A DNA stretch of 64,000 nt from Acinetobacter nosocomialis (GCA_025736915.1 CP107049.1:806001-870000); one strand, 5' to 3'. Positions 8,558 through 18,818 are shown, numbered from the stretch's first letter. Translations and numbers: made by a program. The notes: generated by a model not told the origin, from the letters alone.

Positions 8558-11410
8558 ATGTCTGGCCTTCAGGAAGAATATTTACAGCATCAAACCAAAA
8601 TTGAACAGCTCCGGCTCTCAATTCAATATATTCGCTGGTATCTGATTAGCTTAATATTACTTTGTCTGATTTCAGCCATTATTTTCTCTTGTTACTTTAT
8701 TTCTTACATTACTAAATTTATTTGGTCAATTGGCTTTACTGTTTTAACTTTTACTTGTCTATTATTTATTCCAAAACTTTTAACCCAGTATCGTGATATT
8801 AATTTTATTAAGAAAACTGATTTAACGCTGCAAGGTATTTGTTTGCTCTCTGGAATTTTAATGGGAATAAATATAATTGTTCTTCATTTTTCGCTTCCAA
8901 CTACATTAATATCCGTCTCTGATGTTCATATCCTCATTGCCCTATTTATTACCTCAGCACACATTATTGGCCTGACTTTTCTGACTCAGCAGCCCCGATA
9001 TTTCTATTTGCTGTTTATTCCAAGTACAGTTCCACTCATTATTAGTCAATTTACCCATTCTCAAATCACGCAACTTCCTTTTTACTTTGCTTATAACTTA
9101 GCCTTTGTTGCAACTTTGCTTTGTGCTTATGCAACTCAACGTAACTATCAAAAAATCTCTCAACTACTATTTAAAAATAAACAACTCGTACAAGTCGCAG
9201 AGCAGCATACACAATGGGCTGAAGAATTATGTGTACAGCTTCAGCAAGAAGTAAATAAATCCAAAGATATTGAGGCACAGCTTCAATTTAATAATCATTT
9301 ACTCGAACAAAAAGTACGTGAAAGAACATACGACTTAACTAAAATGAATGAGAGGCTTGAAAGCAATCATCATAATTTAGCATTTGCCCATGAAACCGCA
9401 GGTATTCGACCGTGGGACTGGGATATTGAAAAACAAAAACTAGAAATCACTTTCTTTGATCAGCAAAAACAAACGCAAAATACGTCTTTACATCTCAAGA
9501 CCATATTAGAGCGTATTCATCCCAATGACCGACAATTATTTGATGAGCGTTTAAAAGAACACTTGGAAGGAAAATCTGATCATTTCAATGTCACTTTTCG
9601 TATTTTACGTCGTAATGGCTCTTGGCGTTGGATTCATGATGTAGGTCGTGTCATTAGCCGTGATCCTAAAACCAATAAAGCTTTACGCATGGTCGGAATG
9701 ACCAGAGATATCCATCAGGAAAAAAAAGATCAAGAGCATCTAAGACTCTGCGCTATTGTGCTTGAACAAGCTGCTGAAGGAATTTTTATTCTAAATGAAA
9801 AACTTAATTATATTGATGTTAACCCCTATTATGAAAAATTAACTGGTTTTTCAAAGTCTGAATTATTAAATCAGCAGCTATTTAACATCGCAATAAATCA
9901 GAAATTACAGCAGCAACAGTTTCATGACTCAATTACCCAACAACTTCTAAAAACTGGCGAATATATGGGCCAATTTGATGAAAAGTTTGCATCGGGTAAG
10001 AGTGTTTATTTATGGCTTCATATTAATGCAGTGAAAGATGAACACAGCCAAGTTATTAATTATATTGGTTTTGCACGTGATTTAACTGAGCAAAAACGTC
10101 AAGAGCAACATTTATCTTATTTAAAAAATTATGATAGTTTAACTCACCTTCCTAACCGTTTTTATTATTACAATCAATTACATCAGTATTTAGTCAATCC
10201 CTCTTATAGTTTTAAAAATTTGGCATTAATACGTATTAATATTGATAGATTTAGAGCATTTAATGAATTTCTAAATAATGATAGTGGTGATGAACTGCTA
10301 AAACAATTTGCGCAGCGTCTACGACTTACCAATATTAATGCCATTTTAGTTGCTTATTTAAATGGGGATGATTTTGCAATCATTTATGAAATATCACCGA
10401 TTCATCCAAATATTGAGCAATATTGCCAAAATATATTACAAGCATTAAATGCCCCTTTTTATATTGATCAACAAGAATATTTTATTACAGCCTCTATTGG
10501 AGTTGCTTGTTTTCCTGAGCACGGCAGACAAATTGATCATCTCAACAACCATGCAGAACAAGCATTATCCGAAGCAAAACGTTTGGGCGGCAATACTATT
10601 AGCTACTATTGTAATAAAACAACGAATCCCTATAAGACAGCAGATTTAGAACAAGAGCTACGTAAAGCCATTCAAAATGATGAATTTGTGGTTTATTACC
10701 AACCAAAAATTAATTTAAATGATAAATCGGTTAAAGGTTTTGAAGCTTTAATTCGCTGGCAGCATCCTGAAAAAGGACTAGTTATGCCAAATATGTTCAT
10801 TCCTTTTGCCGAGCGTAGTAGTCTTATTTCCGATATTGGCAAAGTTGTTTTAGATAAAGTCGGCAAACAATTACAAGAATGGAAAAATGCAGGTTATACA
10901 GATATTCAAGTCTCTGTAAATATTGTGGCTCAACAAATTCATCGAGGATTATTGCTTAACGATTTAGATGAATTTTTAGAGCAATATCAGCTAGATGGTT
11001 CAAATATAGAACTTGAAATTACTGAATCAGCTTTATTGGACAATACCGATAATGTGAAGAAACTATTGCACTCAATTAAAGAGCGCAACATTTCGATCGC
11101 ACTTGATGATTTTGGTACAGGCTATTCATCTTTAGCTTACCTAACTGAATACCCAATTGATGTTTTGAAAATTGATCGAGCCTTTATTTCGAAAATCGGT
11201 GATCAAAAACAAGAGGCTATTGTCAATGCCATGATTGCAATGGGCAAAAGTATGGGGCTTAAACTGGTTGCTGAAGGTGTTGAAACTGAAGAGCAAGTTA
11301 TTTATCTACAAAAACAACAATGTGATTTTTTACAAGGCTATTTCTTTAGTCGCCCGCTCCATCCAAATCAGATTATTCAATATCTACAATCAAATACGTA
11401 TATTTCATAA
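8558..11410 (+). CDS. Membrane PAS-GGDEF-EAL protein, GGDEF site degenerate
   Basis: A 950-residue cyclic-di-GMP protein. Residues 20-200 hold about six membrane segments, 205-270 a coiled coil (LEQKVRERTYDL), then two PAS domains to about residue 520 (the first of PAS/PAC type around RRNGSWRWIHDVGRV), a GGDEF domain about 535-690 and an EAL domain about 700-945. The GGDEF signature reads NGDDF near residue 602, so diguanylate cyclase activity is doubtful. The EAL domain looks competent: FEALIRWQHP near 726, LEITESALLD, DDFGTGYSSL near 850, KIDRAFI and VAEGVETEEQ. I infer a membrane-sensed c-di-GMP phosphodiesterase in which GGDEF may bind GTP as a regulator. It stands alone with its own ribosome-binding site (AGGAT). 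Confidence 0.9.
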   Translation: MSGLQEEYLQHQTKIEQLRLSIQYIRWYLISLILLCLISAIIFSCYFISYITKFIWSIGFTVLTFTCLLFIPKLLTQYRDINFIKKTDLTLQGICLLSGILMGINIIVLHFSLPTTLISVSDVHILIALFITSAHIIGLTFLTQQPRYFYLLFIPSTVPLIISQFTHSQITQLPFYFAYNLAFVATLLCAYATQRNYQKISQLLFKNKQLVQVAEQHTQWAEELCVQLQQEVNKSKDIEAQLQFNNHLLEQKVRERTYDLTKMNERLESNHHNLAFAHETAGIRPWDWDIEKQKLEITFFDQQKQTQNTSLHLKTILERIHPNDRQLFDERLKEHLEGKSDHFNVTFRILRRNGSWRWIHDVGRVISRDPKTNKALRMVGMTRDIHQEKKDQEHLRLCAIVLEQAAEGIFILNEKLNYIDVNPYYEKLTGFSKSELLNQQLFNIAINQKLQQQQFHDSITQQLLKTGEYMGQFDEKFASGKSVYLWLHINAVKDEHSQVINYIGFARDLTEQKRQEQHLSYLKNYDSLTHLPNRFYYYNQLHQYLVNPSYSFKNLALIRINIDRFRAFNEFLNNDSGDELLKQFAQRLRLTNINAILVAYLNGDDFAIIYEISPIHPNIEQYCQNILQALNAPFYIDQQEYFITASIGVACFPEHGRQIDHLNNHAEQALSEAKRLGGNTISYYCNKTTNPYKTADLEQELRKAIQNDEFVVYYQPKINLNDKSVKGFEALIRWQHPEKGLVMPNMFIPFAERSSLISDIGKVVLDKVGKQLQEWKNAGYTDIQVSVNIVAQQIHRGLLLNDLDEFLEQYQLDGSNIELEITESALLDNTDNVKKLLHSIKERNISIALDDFGTGYSSLAYLTEYPIDVLKIDRAFISKIGDQKQEAIVNAMIAMGKSMGLKLVAEGVETEEQVIYLQKQQCDFLQGYFFSRPLHPNQIIQYLQSNTYIS

Positions 11411-11646
11411 TTGTTTTAACAGTCTATTTTACATGCGCTGGTTTTTCCAAAAATGAGCGTTTTTGACTGTGAGAAATAAAGAAGTAGTGTTATATTCTTT
11501 AGCATTTAGCTCACTACGGGGCTATTGGCAATTCGTCTACTATTCTCTTAATTGGTAAAAATTAAAGCATAGTAAAAGAACTGAGTTGCCTCCCCCTAAA
11601 TGAGTGATTTGACTAGTTTGCTTTTTTGTATCAAATAGAGACTCAG

Positions 11647-13917
11647 ATGGACGATCAATCTTTAAAACAGGCCGCTTTAAATTACCACGAATATCCAAAT
11701 CCAGGGAAAATCAGCGTCACGCCTAGTAAGCAACTCGTCAACCAACGAGATTTGGCTCTAGCTTATTCACCAGGGGTTGCTGCTCCATGTTTAGAGATTG
11801 AACGTGATCCTTCAGCTGCTGCAAAATACACTGCACGTGGCAACTTGGTTGCTGTTGTAAGTAACGGTACTGCGGTTCTTGGTTTAGGTAACATTGGTCC
11901 ATTAGCTTCTAAACCAGTAATGGAAGGTAAAGGCGTTCTGTTCAAAAAGTTCGCTGGTGTTGACGTATTTGATATTGAAATTGCTGAAAACGATCCAGAT
12001 AAAATCGTTGATATTGTTGCTTCATTAGAACCAACTTTCGGCGGTATTAACCTTGAAGATATCAAAGCGCCAGAATGTTTCTATATCGAGAAGAAACTTC
12101 GTGAACGCATGAAAATTCCTGTGTTCCATGATGACCAACACGGTACAAGTATTATTGTAGGTTCAGCATTATTAAATGCTCTACAACTGGTTAACAAGAA
12201 AATTGAAGAAATCAAAATTGTTGCTTCAGGCGCAGGTGCTGCTGCCCTTTCTTGTTTAGATTTACTTTGCGCTCTAGGCGTAAACAAAGAAAATATCATT
12301 GTTGCCGATTCTCGTGGTCTACTTACGACTTCACGTGAAGGCTTAGATGAATCTAAAAAACGTTATGTACAAGACATTAAAGCGACGCAATTACATGAAG
12401 TAATGGCTGGTGTAGATATGTTCTTGGGTCTTTCAGCTGCGGGTATTCTCACCAAAGATATGGTGAAGCAAATGGCTGAAAATCCAATTATCTTTGCTTT
12501 GGCAAACCCAGATCCAGAAATTCTGCCTGAACACGCACATGAAGTACGTCCTGATGTCATTATGGCAACTGGTCGTTCGGACTACCCGAACCAAGTAAAC
12601 AACGCTTTATGTTTCCCTTATATCTTCCGTGGTGCACTTGACGTAGGTGCGACAACCATTAACGAAGATATGAAAATTGCATGTGTACACGCAATTGCAC
12701 GTATGGCTCATGTAGAAGCTGATGCTGCAACATATGGTGAAAAATCTGCTTCATTTGGTCGTGACTACTTAATTCCACGCCCACTTGATCAACGTTTGAT
12801 TTTAGAAATCGCGCCTGCTGTTGCTAAAGCTGCAATGGACTCAGGTGTTGCAACTCGTCCTATCGAAGATTTCTCTGCATATCGTCAAAAACTTTCTGAG
12901 TTTGTTTATAACTCAGCATTCTTGATGAAACCAATCTTTGCTCAAGCAAAAACAGATCCTAAACGTATTGCATACGCTGAAGGTGAAGATGAACGCGTAT
13001 TACGTGCTGTTCAAATTGCAGTTGATGAAGATTTAGCTAAACCAATTTTAGTTGGTCGTACTGCAGTCATTGAAGCAAACATCAAAAAATTAGGCCTACG
13101 TTTACAACATGGCGTGAACATTGAGATTGTAGATCAAGAACAAAACCCGATGTATGAAGAGTTTTGGAAAGACTACTATCAAACAATGCAACGCAAAGGC
13201 ATCACTGTTGAATATGCTCAACGTGAAGCTCGCCGTCGTTCAACTTTAATTGCATCTCTTCTGGTTAAATTTGGTAAAGCAGACGGTATGTTATGTGGTA
13301 CTTACAGTAGCTATAACATTCACCTTGACTTCGTACGCAATGTCATTGGTCTTAAAGAAGGTATGAACAACTTCTTCACGCTAAATGCATTGATGCTTGA
13401 AGATCGTAACTTGTTTATTGCTGATACGTATGTAAACACTAACCCGACTGCTGAACAACTTGCTGAAATGACAATTTTAGCAGCTGAAGAAGTACGTCGC
13501 TTTGGTATTACACCACGTGTAGCTTTACTTTCTCATTCAAGCTTTGGTAGCGACCAAACTGATTCAAGCGCTCAAAAAATGCGTGAAGTTTATCGTATTT
13601 TATCTGAGCAAGCTCCTGAGCTTGAAGTTGAAGGTGAAATGCATGGTGATGCAGCATTAGACGAAAGCATTCGTCAATATGCTTTCCCAGGTTCACGTTT
13701 CAAAGGCTCAGCAAACTTGCTTATTATGCCGAATCTAGATGCAGCAAACATTTCATTTAACTTGTTAAAAGCAACTTCTGGTAACAACGTTACAATTGGT
13801 CCAATTTTGCTAGGTGCTGCTAAACCAGTTCATATTTTGACACCTACAGCAACGACTCGCCGTCTTATCAATATGACTGCTTTAACAGTTGCTGAGATTC
13901 AACAACAAGAAAAGTAA
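11647..13917 (+). CDS. maeB: NADP-dependent malic enzyme (MaeB type, with phosphotransacetylase-like domain)
   Basis: This 756-residue cytosolic enzyme converts malate to pyruvate, CO2 and NADPH. Residues 1-420 form the malic-enzyme part ([50 protein letters not shown](P) motif). About 430-756 form the phosphate acetyltransferase-like domain that in MaeB acts as an allosteric module ([28 protein letters not shown]). I start at the ATG at 11647; the frame also opens at a TTG at 11626 without better support. The 236-base gap before it has no gene. A strong terminator follows and overlaps the leader of cca. Confidence 0.95.
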   Translation: MDDQSLKQAALNYHEYPNPGKISVTPSKQLVNQRDLALAYSPGVAAPCLEIERDPSAAAKYTARGNLVAVVSNGTAVLGLGNIGPLASKPVMEGKGVLFKKFAGVDVFDIEIAENDPDKIVDIVASLEPTFGGINLEDIKAPECFYIEKKLRERMKIPVFHDDQHGTSIIVGSALLNALQLVNKKIEEIKIVASGAGAAALSCLDLLCALGVNKENIIVADSRGLLTTSREGLDESKKRYVQDIKATQLHEVMAGVDMFLGLSAAGILTKDMVKQMAENPIIFALANPDPEILPEHAHEVRPDVIMATGRSDYPNQVNNALCFPYIFRGALDVGATTINEDMKIACVHAIARMAHVEADAATYGEKSASFGRDYLIPRPLDQRLILEIAPAVAKAAMDSGVATRPIEDFSAYRQKLSEFVYNSAFLMKPIFAQAKTDPKRIAYAEGEDERVLRAVQIAVDEDLAKPILVGRTAVIEANIKKLGLRLQHGVNIEIVDQEQNPMYEEFWKDYYQTMQRKGITVEYAQREARRRSTLIASLLVKFGKADGMLCGTYSSYNIHLDFVRNVIGLKEGMNNFFTLNALMLEDRNLFIADTYVNTNPTAEQLAEMTILAAEEVRRFGITPRVALLSHSSFGSDQTDSSAQKMREVYRILSEQAPELEVEGEMHGDAALDESIRQYAFPGSRFKGSANLLIMPNLDAANISFNLLKATSGNNVTIGPILLGAAKPVHILTPTATTRRLINMTALTVAEIQQQEK

Positions 13918-13960
13918 TTTAGAAACCGCTTTTTACGAAAAGCCTTTCTAATGACTTGAG

Positions 13961-14007
13961 AAAACCTCTATTCTGTAGCATGATTGCTTGAAGAATAGAG
14001 GTTTTTT
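13961..14007 (+). terminator. maeB terminator whose 3' arm contains the cca ribosome-binding site
   Basis: A perfect 14-bp stem joins 13961-13974 to 13992-14005, with a 17-base loop, followed by six Ts (14002-14007). The cca ATG is at 14009. The only Shine-Dalgarno for cca, AGAGG at 13997-14001, is in the 3' arm, so any read-through transcript would hide it. Confidence 0.85.
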
Positions 14008-14008
14008 C

Positions 14009-15247
14009 ATGCAAGTGTATTTAGTAGGCGGTGCTGTTCGAGATTATTTACTTGGGCACCCCTATCAAGAAAAAGACTATGTTGTGGTCGGTGCAACGCC
14101 GGAACACATGCTCGCCCAAGGTTTCCAGCCTGTAGGCAAAGATTTCCCTGTGTTTCTTCATCCCCAAACCAAAGAAGAATATGCACTTGCACGAACCGAA
14201 CGAAAGTCTGGTCAGGGATATCACGGATTTCAATTTTTTACTGATACAACTGTAAGTTTAGAAGACGACTTAATTCGTCGTGACTTAACTATTAATGCAA
14301 TAGCCATGGATCAAGACGGCAAAATATACGATCCATATGGTGGCCAAAGTGACTTAGAAAATAAAATTTTACGTCATGTTTCAGAAGCATTTGCTGAAGA
14401 TCCTTTACGGGTTTTACGTGTTGCTCGTTTTGCAGCTCGATATTTCCCATATGGTTTTCAAATTGCTCCTGAGACCTTGCAGCTTATGCAAACCATGGCA
14501 AAGTCAGGTGAACTAGATGCATTAACACCAGAGCGTGTCTGGAAAGAAACTTCTCGCGCTTTGATGGAAGCTCATGCCGATATTTACTTCCAAACTTTGC
14601 GTGATTGCGGTGCATTAAAACATCTTTTCCCTGAGATTGACGCTTTATTCGGTGTACCTCAACGCCCTGAATACCATCCAGAAGTGGATTGTGGCGTTCA
14701 TACCCTCATGTCTCTGCAACAAGCTTGTAAATCGAATTATTCACTCGATGTACGTTTTGCTGTTTTAGTACACGATCTGGGCAAGGCTCTTACTCCAGCC
14801 GATGAGCTTCCTCGTCATATCATGCATGAAGAACGTGGAATTAAACCGGTTACCCAATTATGCGAACGTTTAAGAGTTCCAACACAAACCAAGCAATTGG
14901 CATTATCAGTGTGTAAAGAACATTTAAAATGCCACCAGATTATGTCATTAAAACCAGGTACTTTATGGCGTCTATTACAACGTTTAGATGTTTTACGTCG
15001 CCCAGAAAGAGTCGAGGCTTTTGTCCAAGCTTGTGAATGTGATGCAAAAGGAAGATTAGGACTAGAAGATCGTCCGTATCCTCAAGCTCAATATATGCGT
15101 GAAGCCATGCAGATTGTTCGCTCTATTAAAGTTCAGGATTTACCAGAGAACATTAAAGGTGCGGAAATTGGTGAAATGCTCATTCAATATCGAATTGAGG
15201 CTTTAGCTGAGTTTAAAAACCAACATCAAAGTCTTAGCCACTCTTAA
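14009..15247 (+). CDS. cca: Multifunctional CCA-adding tRNA nucleotidyltransferase with HD domain
   Basis: The product of 412 residues adds or repairs the CCA end of tRNAs without a template. The head has VYLVGGAVRDYLLG and EKDYVVVG (class II nucleotidyltransferase), the neck LEDDLIRRDLTINAIAMD and EDPLRVLRVARFAARY, and near residue 253 the HD phosphohydrolase signature VHDLGK found in gammaproteobacterial enzymes. The open frame reaches a TTG at 13988 inside the terminator loop, but the ATG at 14009 begins at the conserved MQVYLVGG. Translation from a long upstream transcript would be blocked by the hairpin, so a promoter inside or near the hairpin, or coupling to termination, has to be assumed. 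Confidence 0.95.
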   Translation: MQVYLVGGAVRDYLLGHPYQEKDYVVVGATPEHMLAQGFQPVGKDFPVFLHPQTKEEYALARTERKSGQGYHGFQFFTDTTVSLEDDLIRRDLTINAIAMDQDGKIYDPYGGQSDLENKILRHVSEAFAEDPLRVLRVARFAARYFPYGFQIAPETLQLMQTMAKSGELDALTPERVWKETSRALMEAHADIYFQTLRDCGALKHLFPEIDALFGVPQRPEYHPEVDCGVHTLMSLQQACKSNYSLDVRFAVLVHDLGKALTPADELPRHIMHEERGIKPVTQLCERLRVPTQTKQLALSVCKEHLKCHQIMSLKPGTLWRLLQRLDVLRRPERVEAFVQACECDAKGRLGLEDRPYPQAQYMREAMQIVRSIKVQDLPENIKGAEIGEMLIQYRIEALAEFKNQHQSLSHS

Positions 15248-15258
15248 TCAGTAGTCAT

Positions 15259-15288
15259 AAAAAAAGCCTCATCGTGAGGCTTTTTTTA
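15259..15288. terminator. Bidirectional terminator between cca and the DegS-like gene
   Basis: An AAAAGCCTCA/TGAGGCTTTT stem with short loop is flanked by A and T tracts on both sides, between convergent stops. Confidence 0.9.
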
Positions 15289-15296
15289 TTGAGGTT

Positions 15297-16478
15297 TTAA
15301 CGTTTAGGAAGCGGGATATACTGAGATTGAGTATTTTGCGCTTTTCGCTCCCCCACAGTCACAACAAAGTTTTGTTGTTTCCCATCTCGTTCAACCAACA
15401 CATTAATTTCGCTATTTGGCGCTTGTAAAGCCACGTAATTAATCAAATGAGAAGCCGAAGTAATCGGTTCATTATTTACCTGAATAATTTTATCGCCAAC
15501 TTTAATGCCAGCAGAAGCCGCTGGACCACTTTTTAATACATCAGCAACAACTACACCTACTGGTGGTTTTGGTGCCAATACATCATCTTGTGTAGGTGGA
15601 AGTAAACTAATACCTAACCAGCCACGAACTACACGACCATCTTTTAAAATTGAGTTGAGTACTTGTTGACAAACCTTAGCAGGAATTGCGAAGCCAATAC
15701 CTAAAGAGCCACCTGATTGTGAAAAAATAGCCGTATTCACACCAATCAAGTTACCAGCCACATCAATTAAAGCACCACCTGAATTCCCAGGGTTGATTGC
15801 CGCATCAGTTTGGATAAAGTCTTCATAGGTATTAATACCTAAATCTGAGCGACCTGTTGCTGAAACAATACCTTGGGTTACCGTTTGCCCAACACCAAAC
15901 GGATTACCAATTGCTAAAACAACATCACCTACCTCATTACCACTTAACTTAAATGGCAATACTGGCAGCTTATCTAAATCGATTTTAATGACTGCCAAAT
16001 CGGTATCTGGATCAGTTCCAACAATTGTAGCTTCTGCACGACGCCCGTCATGTAAAGCAACTACAATCTGGTCAGCTTGAGCAATCACATGGTTATTGGT
16101 AAGGATATAACCATCAGCACGAACAATAACCCCTGAACCTAAGCTATTTTCATTTTGCTGTTGTTGTTCGGGAACCTGATTTCCAAAAAACTCACGGAAA
16201 ACTGGATCACTTAATAAAGGATGATTTTGTTTAACTTTCTGGGTCGTAAAAATATTAACAACTGCCGGCGCTGCAACTTTTACCGCAGCACTATAAGACA
16301 CCACCCCGCCCGTTCGAGAAGTATCCACCAGTGGCTCAACTTTCTCAGCAGGCATTTGCACCCCATCAACTGCAACAGTTGGTTTCGGCTGATGGTATTT
16401 TTGCCATGCAATAAAACTGGCAATTACAATAATAAGTAACACCCAAGGTAACCATGTAAAGGTGCGGCGCACGTTCAT
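15297..16478 (-). CDS. DegS/AlgW-like periplasmic serine protease with one PDZ domain
   Basis: A 393-residue HtrA-family protease. Residues 9-25 form one membrane anchor, so the body is periplasmic. The trypsin-like triad is visible: H130 in LTNNHVI, D160 in DPDTDLAVIKI and S233 in INPGNSGGAL. A single PDZ domain covers about residues 285-375. One anchor plus one PDZ is the DegS/AlgW architecture, in which the protease starts release of an envelope-stress sigma factor by cutting its anti-sigma factor. DegP/DegQ have two PDZ domains. No sigma-E or mucin genes are adjacent. The start has AGAGGAT directly upstream. Confidence 0.88.
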   Translation of the reverse strand: MNVRRTFTWLPWVLLIIVIASFIAWQKYHQPKPTVAVDGVQMPAEKVEPLVDTSRTGGVVSYSAAVKVAAPAVVNIFTTQKVKQNHPLLSDPVFREFFGNQVPEQQQQNENSLGSGVIVRADGYILTNNHVIAQADQIVVALHDGRRAEATIVGTDPDTDLAVIKIDLDKLPVLPFKLSGNEVGDVVLAIGNPFGVGQTVTQGIVSATGRSDLGINTYEDFIQTDAAINPGNSGGALIDVAGNLIGVNTAIFSQSGGSLGIGFAIPAKVCQQVLNSILKDGRVVRGWLGISLLPPTQDDVLAPKPPVGVVVADVLKSGPAASAGIKVGDKIIQVNNEPITSASHLINYVALQAPNSEINVLVERDGKQQNFVVTVGERKAQNTQSQYIPLPKR

Positions 16479-16666
16479 ATCCTCTACGCAAAGAAGTTTT
16501 TAATTAAATTAATATATTGAACAAAAAGAGTTTTCAGTTAAGCATTTTAAATTAAATATGTCGATATACACAAAAAACTCAAAAAAGATTTGTCTAGCTT
16601 TAGTTACACAACAAAATATGTTTCTATAGCTTTAGCAACTATTTACTACTCAATTCAGGAAATATC

Positions 16667-17425
16667 ATGGCGAATTTGCATGAAATTATTCAGTGGTGCG
16701 ACCAAACCTTAAAAGCAGCAGAGTTTAAAGATTACGCACCAAATGGCCTGCAAATTGAAGGTTCAACTGAAGTAAAACGTATTCTTTGTGCAGTAACTGC
16801 TTCTGAAGATGCAATTGATGCAGCGATTGCTCAAAATGCAGACTTATTACTCGTACACCACGGTTATTTTTGGAAGGGCGAACCGTATCCAATTACTGGT
16901 ATGCGAGGCAATCGCATTAAAAAACTTATTCAAAATAATATCTCATTAGTGGCTTACCATCTACCTTTAGATGCGCATCCAAGTTTAGGTAATAATATCG
17001 CTATTGCAGAAAAACTAAACTTACAAAATTTAGAACCCCTTGATTTAACCGAGAAACATCCGATTGGTAATATTGGTTATTTAGAACAAGCGCTTTCTGT
17101 AGATGAATTTAAAGCAAAACTGCAAAACAGTTTTGATTTTAAGGTGATTCACTTACCAGCTGAAAAACAAAGCATTCAAAAAGTAGGCTTCTGTACAGGG
17201 GGCGCTCAAGATTTTATTGCTAAAGCGGCTTTGCAAAACTGCGATGCTTACATTTCAGGTGAAGTCAGTGAACGAACTTTTTATGAAGCAAAAGAATTAG
17301 GTGTTCATTATTTTGCCTGTGGCCACCATGCAACTGAACGTTATGGTGTTCAACGTTTGGCACAAGCTATTTCAAAACAGTTCTCTGTTGAAAGTGAATA
17401 TTTTGAATTGAATAATCCGATTTAA
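16667..17425 (+). CDS. Nif3/YbgI-family dinuclear-metal protein
   Basis: A 252-residue protein of the widely conserved Nif3-like family, which forms toroidal hexamers with two metals per subunit. Metal-site stretches are LLLVHHGYFWKG near residue 65, the DAHPSLGNN segment, and the late SGEVSERTFYEAKE and GHHATERYGVQRLA. The family has been linked to GTP cyclohydrolase-like or metal chaperone roles, but its function is not settled. The start follows AGGAAATATC. It is divergent from the DegS-like gene and stands alone. Confidence 0.88.
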   Translation: MANLHEIIQWCDQTLKAAEFKDYAPNGLQIEGSTEVKRILCAVTASEDAIDAAIAQNADLLLVHHGYFWKGEPYPITGMRGNRIKKLIQNNISLVAYHLPLDAHPSLGNNIAIAEKLNLQNLEPLDLTEKHPIGNIGYLEQALSVDEFKAKLQNSFDFKVIHLPAEKQSIQKVGFCTGGAQDFIAKAALQNCDAYISGEVSERTFYEAKELGVHYFACGHHATERYGVQRLAQAISKQFSVESEYFELNNPI

Positions 17426-17572
17426 TTAAGTCTTTTTTTCAATCTGTGTTATGCGTATTAATTAGATCTTTATTGTGTATAGTTCTTTAAAACGATGCCC
17501 TATTGTGAACAGAATCATTTACAATAGAGCCACTTAATATTGTATAACCCAGCAAATGCAAGGAATAGGAAC

Positions 17573-18199
17573 ATGACAACCATTACTTTACCTGCACTTC
17601 CATATGGCTATGATGATTTAGCGCCACATATCAGTAAAGAAACTTTAGAATACCATCACGACAAACACCACAATACCTATGTTGTTAACTTAAACAACTT
17701 AATCAAAGGTACTGACCTTGAAGGTAAAACTTTAGAAGAAATCATTAAAGCAACTGCTGGTGATGCATCTAAAGCGGGTATTTTCAACAATGCTGCTCAA
17801 GTTTGGAACCACACGTTCTACTGGAACAGCATGAAGCCAAACGGTGGTGGTAAGCCTACTGGTGCAATCGCTGCTAAAATTGACGAAGCTTTTGGTAGCT
17901 ACGAAAAATTTGCAGAAGAATTTACTGCTGCTGCAACAACTCAATTCGGTTCAGGTTGGGCTTGGTTAGTTGCTGATGAAGTAAACGGTAAACTTTCTAT
18001 TACTAAAACTTCTAATGCAGACACTCCACTTGCACATGGTCAAATTGCTGTATTAACAATTGACGTATGGGAACATGCTTACTACATCGATTTCCGTAAC
18101 TTACGTCCTAAATACATCGCAACTTTCTTAGAAAGTCTTGTGAACTGGGACTATGCAAATGCAAAACTTGCAGGTCAACCTGCTGGTGTAGAGAAATAA
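17573..18199 (+). CDS. sodB: Superoxide dismutase, iron type
   Basis: This 208-residue cytosolic enzyme dismutates superoxide. Metal ligands sit in [17 protein letters not shown] and [11 protein letters not shown]. The [13 protein letters not shown] segment, with Gln in the second sphere, indicates an Fe rather than Mn enzyme. The start is the ATG at 17573 after AGGAATAGGAAC; the frame opens at a TTG 11 codons earlier that would add an atypical tail. A strong terminator follows. No Fur-box-like palindrome was recognised upstream. Confidence 0.95.
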   Translation: MTTITLPALPYGYDDLAPHISKETLEYHHDKHHNTYVVNLNNLIKGTDLEGKTLEEIIKATAGDASKAGIFNNAAQVWNHTFYWNSMKPNGGGKPTGAIAAKIDEAFGSYEKFAEEFTAAATTQFGSGWAWLVADEVNGKLSITKTSNADTPLAHGQIAVLTIDVWEHAYYIDFRNLRPKYIATFLESLVNWDYANAKLAGQPAGVEK

Positions 18200-18214
18200 T
18201 TTTATTTCTTTATG

Positions 18215-18246
18215 AAAAACCACCCTTTTAGGGTGGTTTTTTTTAT
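18215..18246 (+). terminator. Intrinsic terminator after sodB
   Basis: An AAAACCACCC/GGGTGGTTTT stem with a TTTTA loop is followed by eight Ts. Confidence 0.9.
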
Positions 18247-18345
18247 TTTTAGTACAACAAAAGCATATTAATCAAGCAAACGATTCATTTTCTTTAATAT
18301 TCTTATTGACGCTTTTAGATTTCATCCATAAAATGCGCATCAGAT

Positions 18346-18421
18346 TCTCCAATAGCTCAGTCGGTAGAGCGACGGACTGTTAATCCGCAGGTCCCTGGTT
18401 CGAGCCCAGGTTGGAGAGCCA
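18346..18421 (+). tRNA. tRNA-Asn (GTT), copy 1, variant acceptor pair
   Basis: A 76-base cloverleaf with encoded CCA. The anticodon loop reads CTGTTAA (GTT). The acceptor stem is TCTCCAA with TTGGAGA. The other two copies have TCTCCCA with TGGGAGA, so pair 6-67 is A-T here and C-G there, a compensated change that keeps the stem. Confidence 0.97.
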
Positions 18422-18429
18422 TCTACTAA

Positions 18430-18505
18430 TCTCCCATAGCTCAGTCGGTAGAGCGACGGACTGTTAATCCGCAGGTCCCTGGTTCGAGCCCAGGTGGGAG
18501 AGCCA
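18430..18505 (+). tRNA. tRNA-Asn (GTT), copy 2
   Basis: A 76-base cloverleaf, anticodon GTT, encoded CCA, only eight bases after copy 1 and so probably on the same precursor. It is followed by a terminator. Confidence 0.97.
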
Positions 18506-18512
18506 AGATTCT

Positions 18513-18544
18513 AAAAGCCCGCATTTATTGCGGGCTTTTTCTTT
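18513..18544 (+). terminator. Terminator after tRNA-Asn copy 2
   Basis: An AAAAGCCCGCA/TGCGGGCTTTT stem is followed by a T-rich tract. Confidence 0.88.
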
Positions 18545-18686
18545 TCTAATCATTTAATAATTTTCTATTATTTTGAATAAAATCAATGTTTCGAGTATTT
18601 TTAAGCCAATCAGTTACATATTCTCTTTAATTCTCTTATTAACCCTTGACCTAGCCCCCTTTCCTGCCTAAAATCCTTTTCCAGAT

Positions 18687-18762
18687 TCTCCCATAGCTCA
18701 GTCGGTAGAGCGACGGACTGTTAATCCGCAGGTCCCTGGTTCGAGCCCAGGTGGGAGAGCCA
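18687..18762 (+). tRNA. tRNA-Asn (GTT), copy 3
   Basis: A 76-base cloverleaf identical in sequence to copy 2, separated from it by a terminator and about 140 bases of its own upstream DNA, so probably transcribed from its own promoter. Confidence 0.97.
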
Positions 18763-18770
18763 AGATTCTT

Positions 18771-18801
18771 AAAAACCCACTCATTACGAGTGGGTTTTTA
18801 T
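18771..18801 (+). terminator. Terminator after tRNA-Asn copy 3
   Basis: An AAAACCCACTC/GAGTGGGTTTT stem is followed by Ts, ending 17 bases before the next ATG. Confidence 0.88.
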
Positions 18802-18818
18802 TTGTATGATGTTATCCC

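Noticed and set aside
10449..10649. Small forward frame within the EAL protein gene
   Set aside because: It is an out-of-frame shadow of the coding sequence without a ribosome-binding site.
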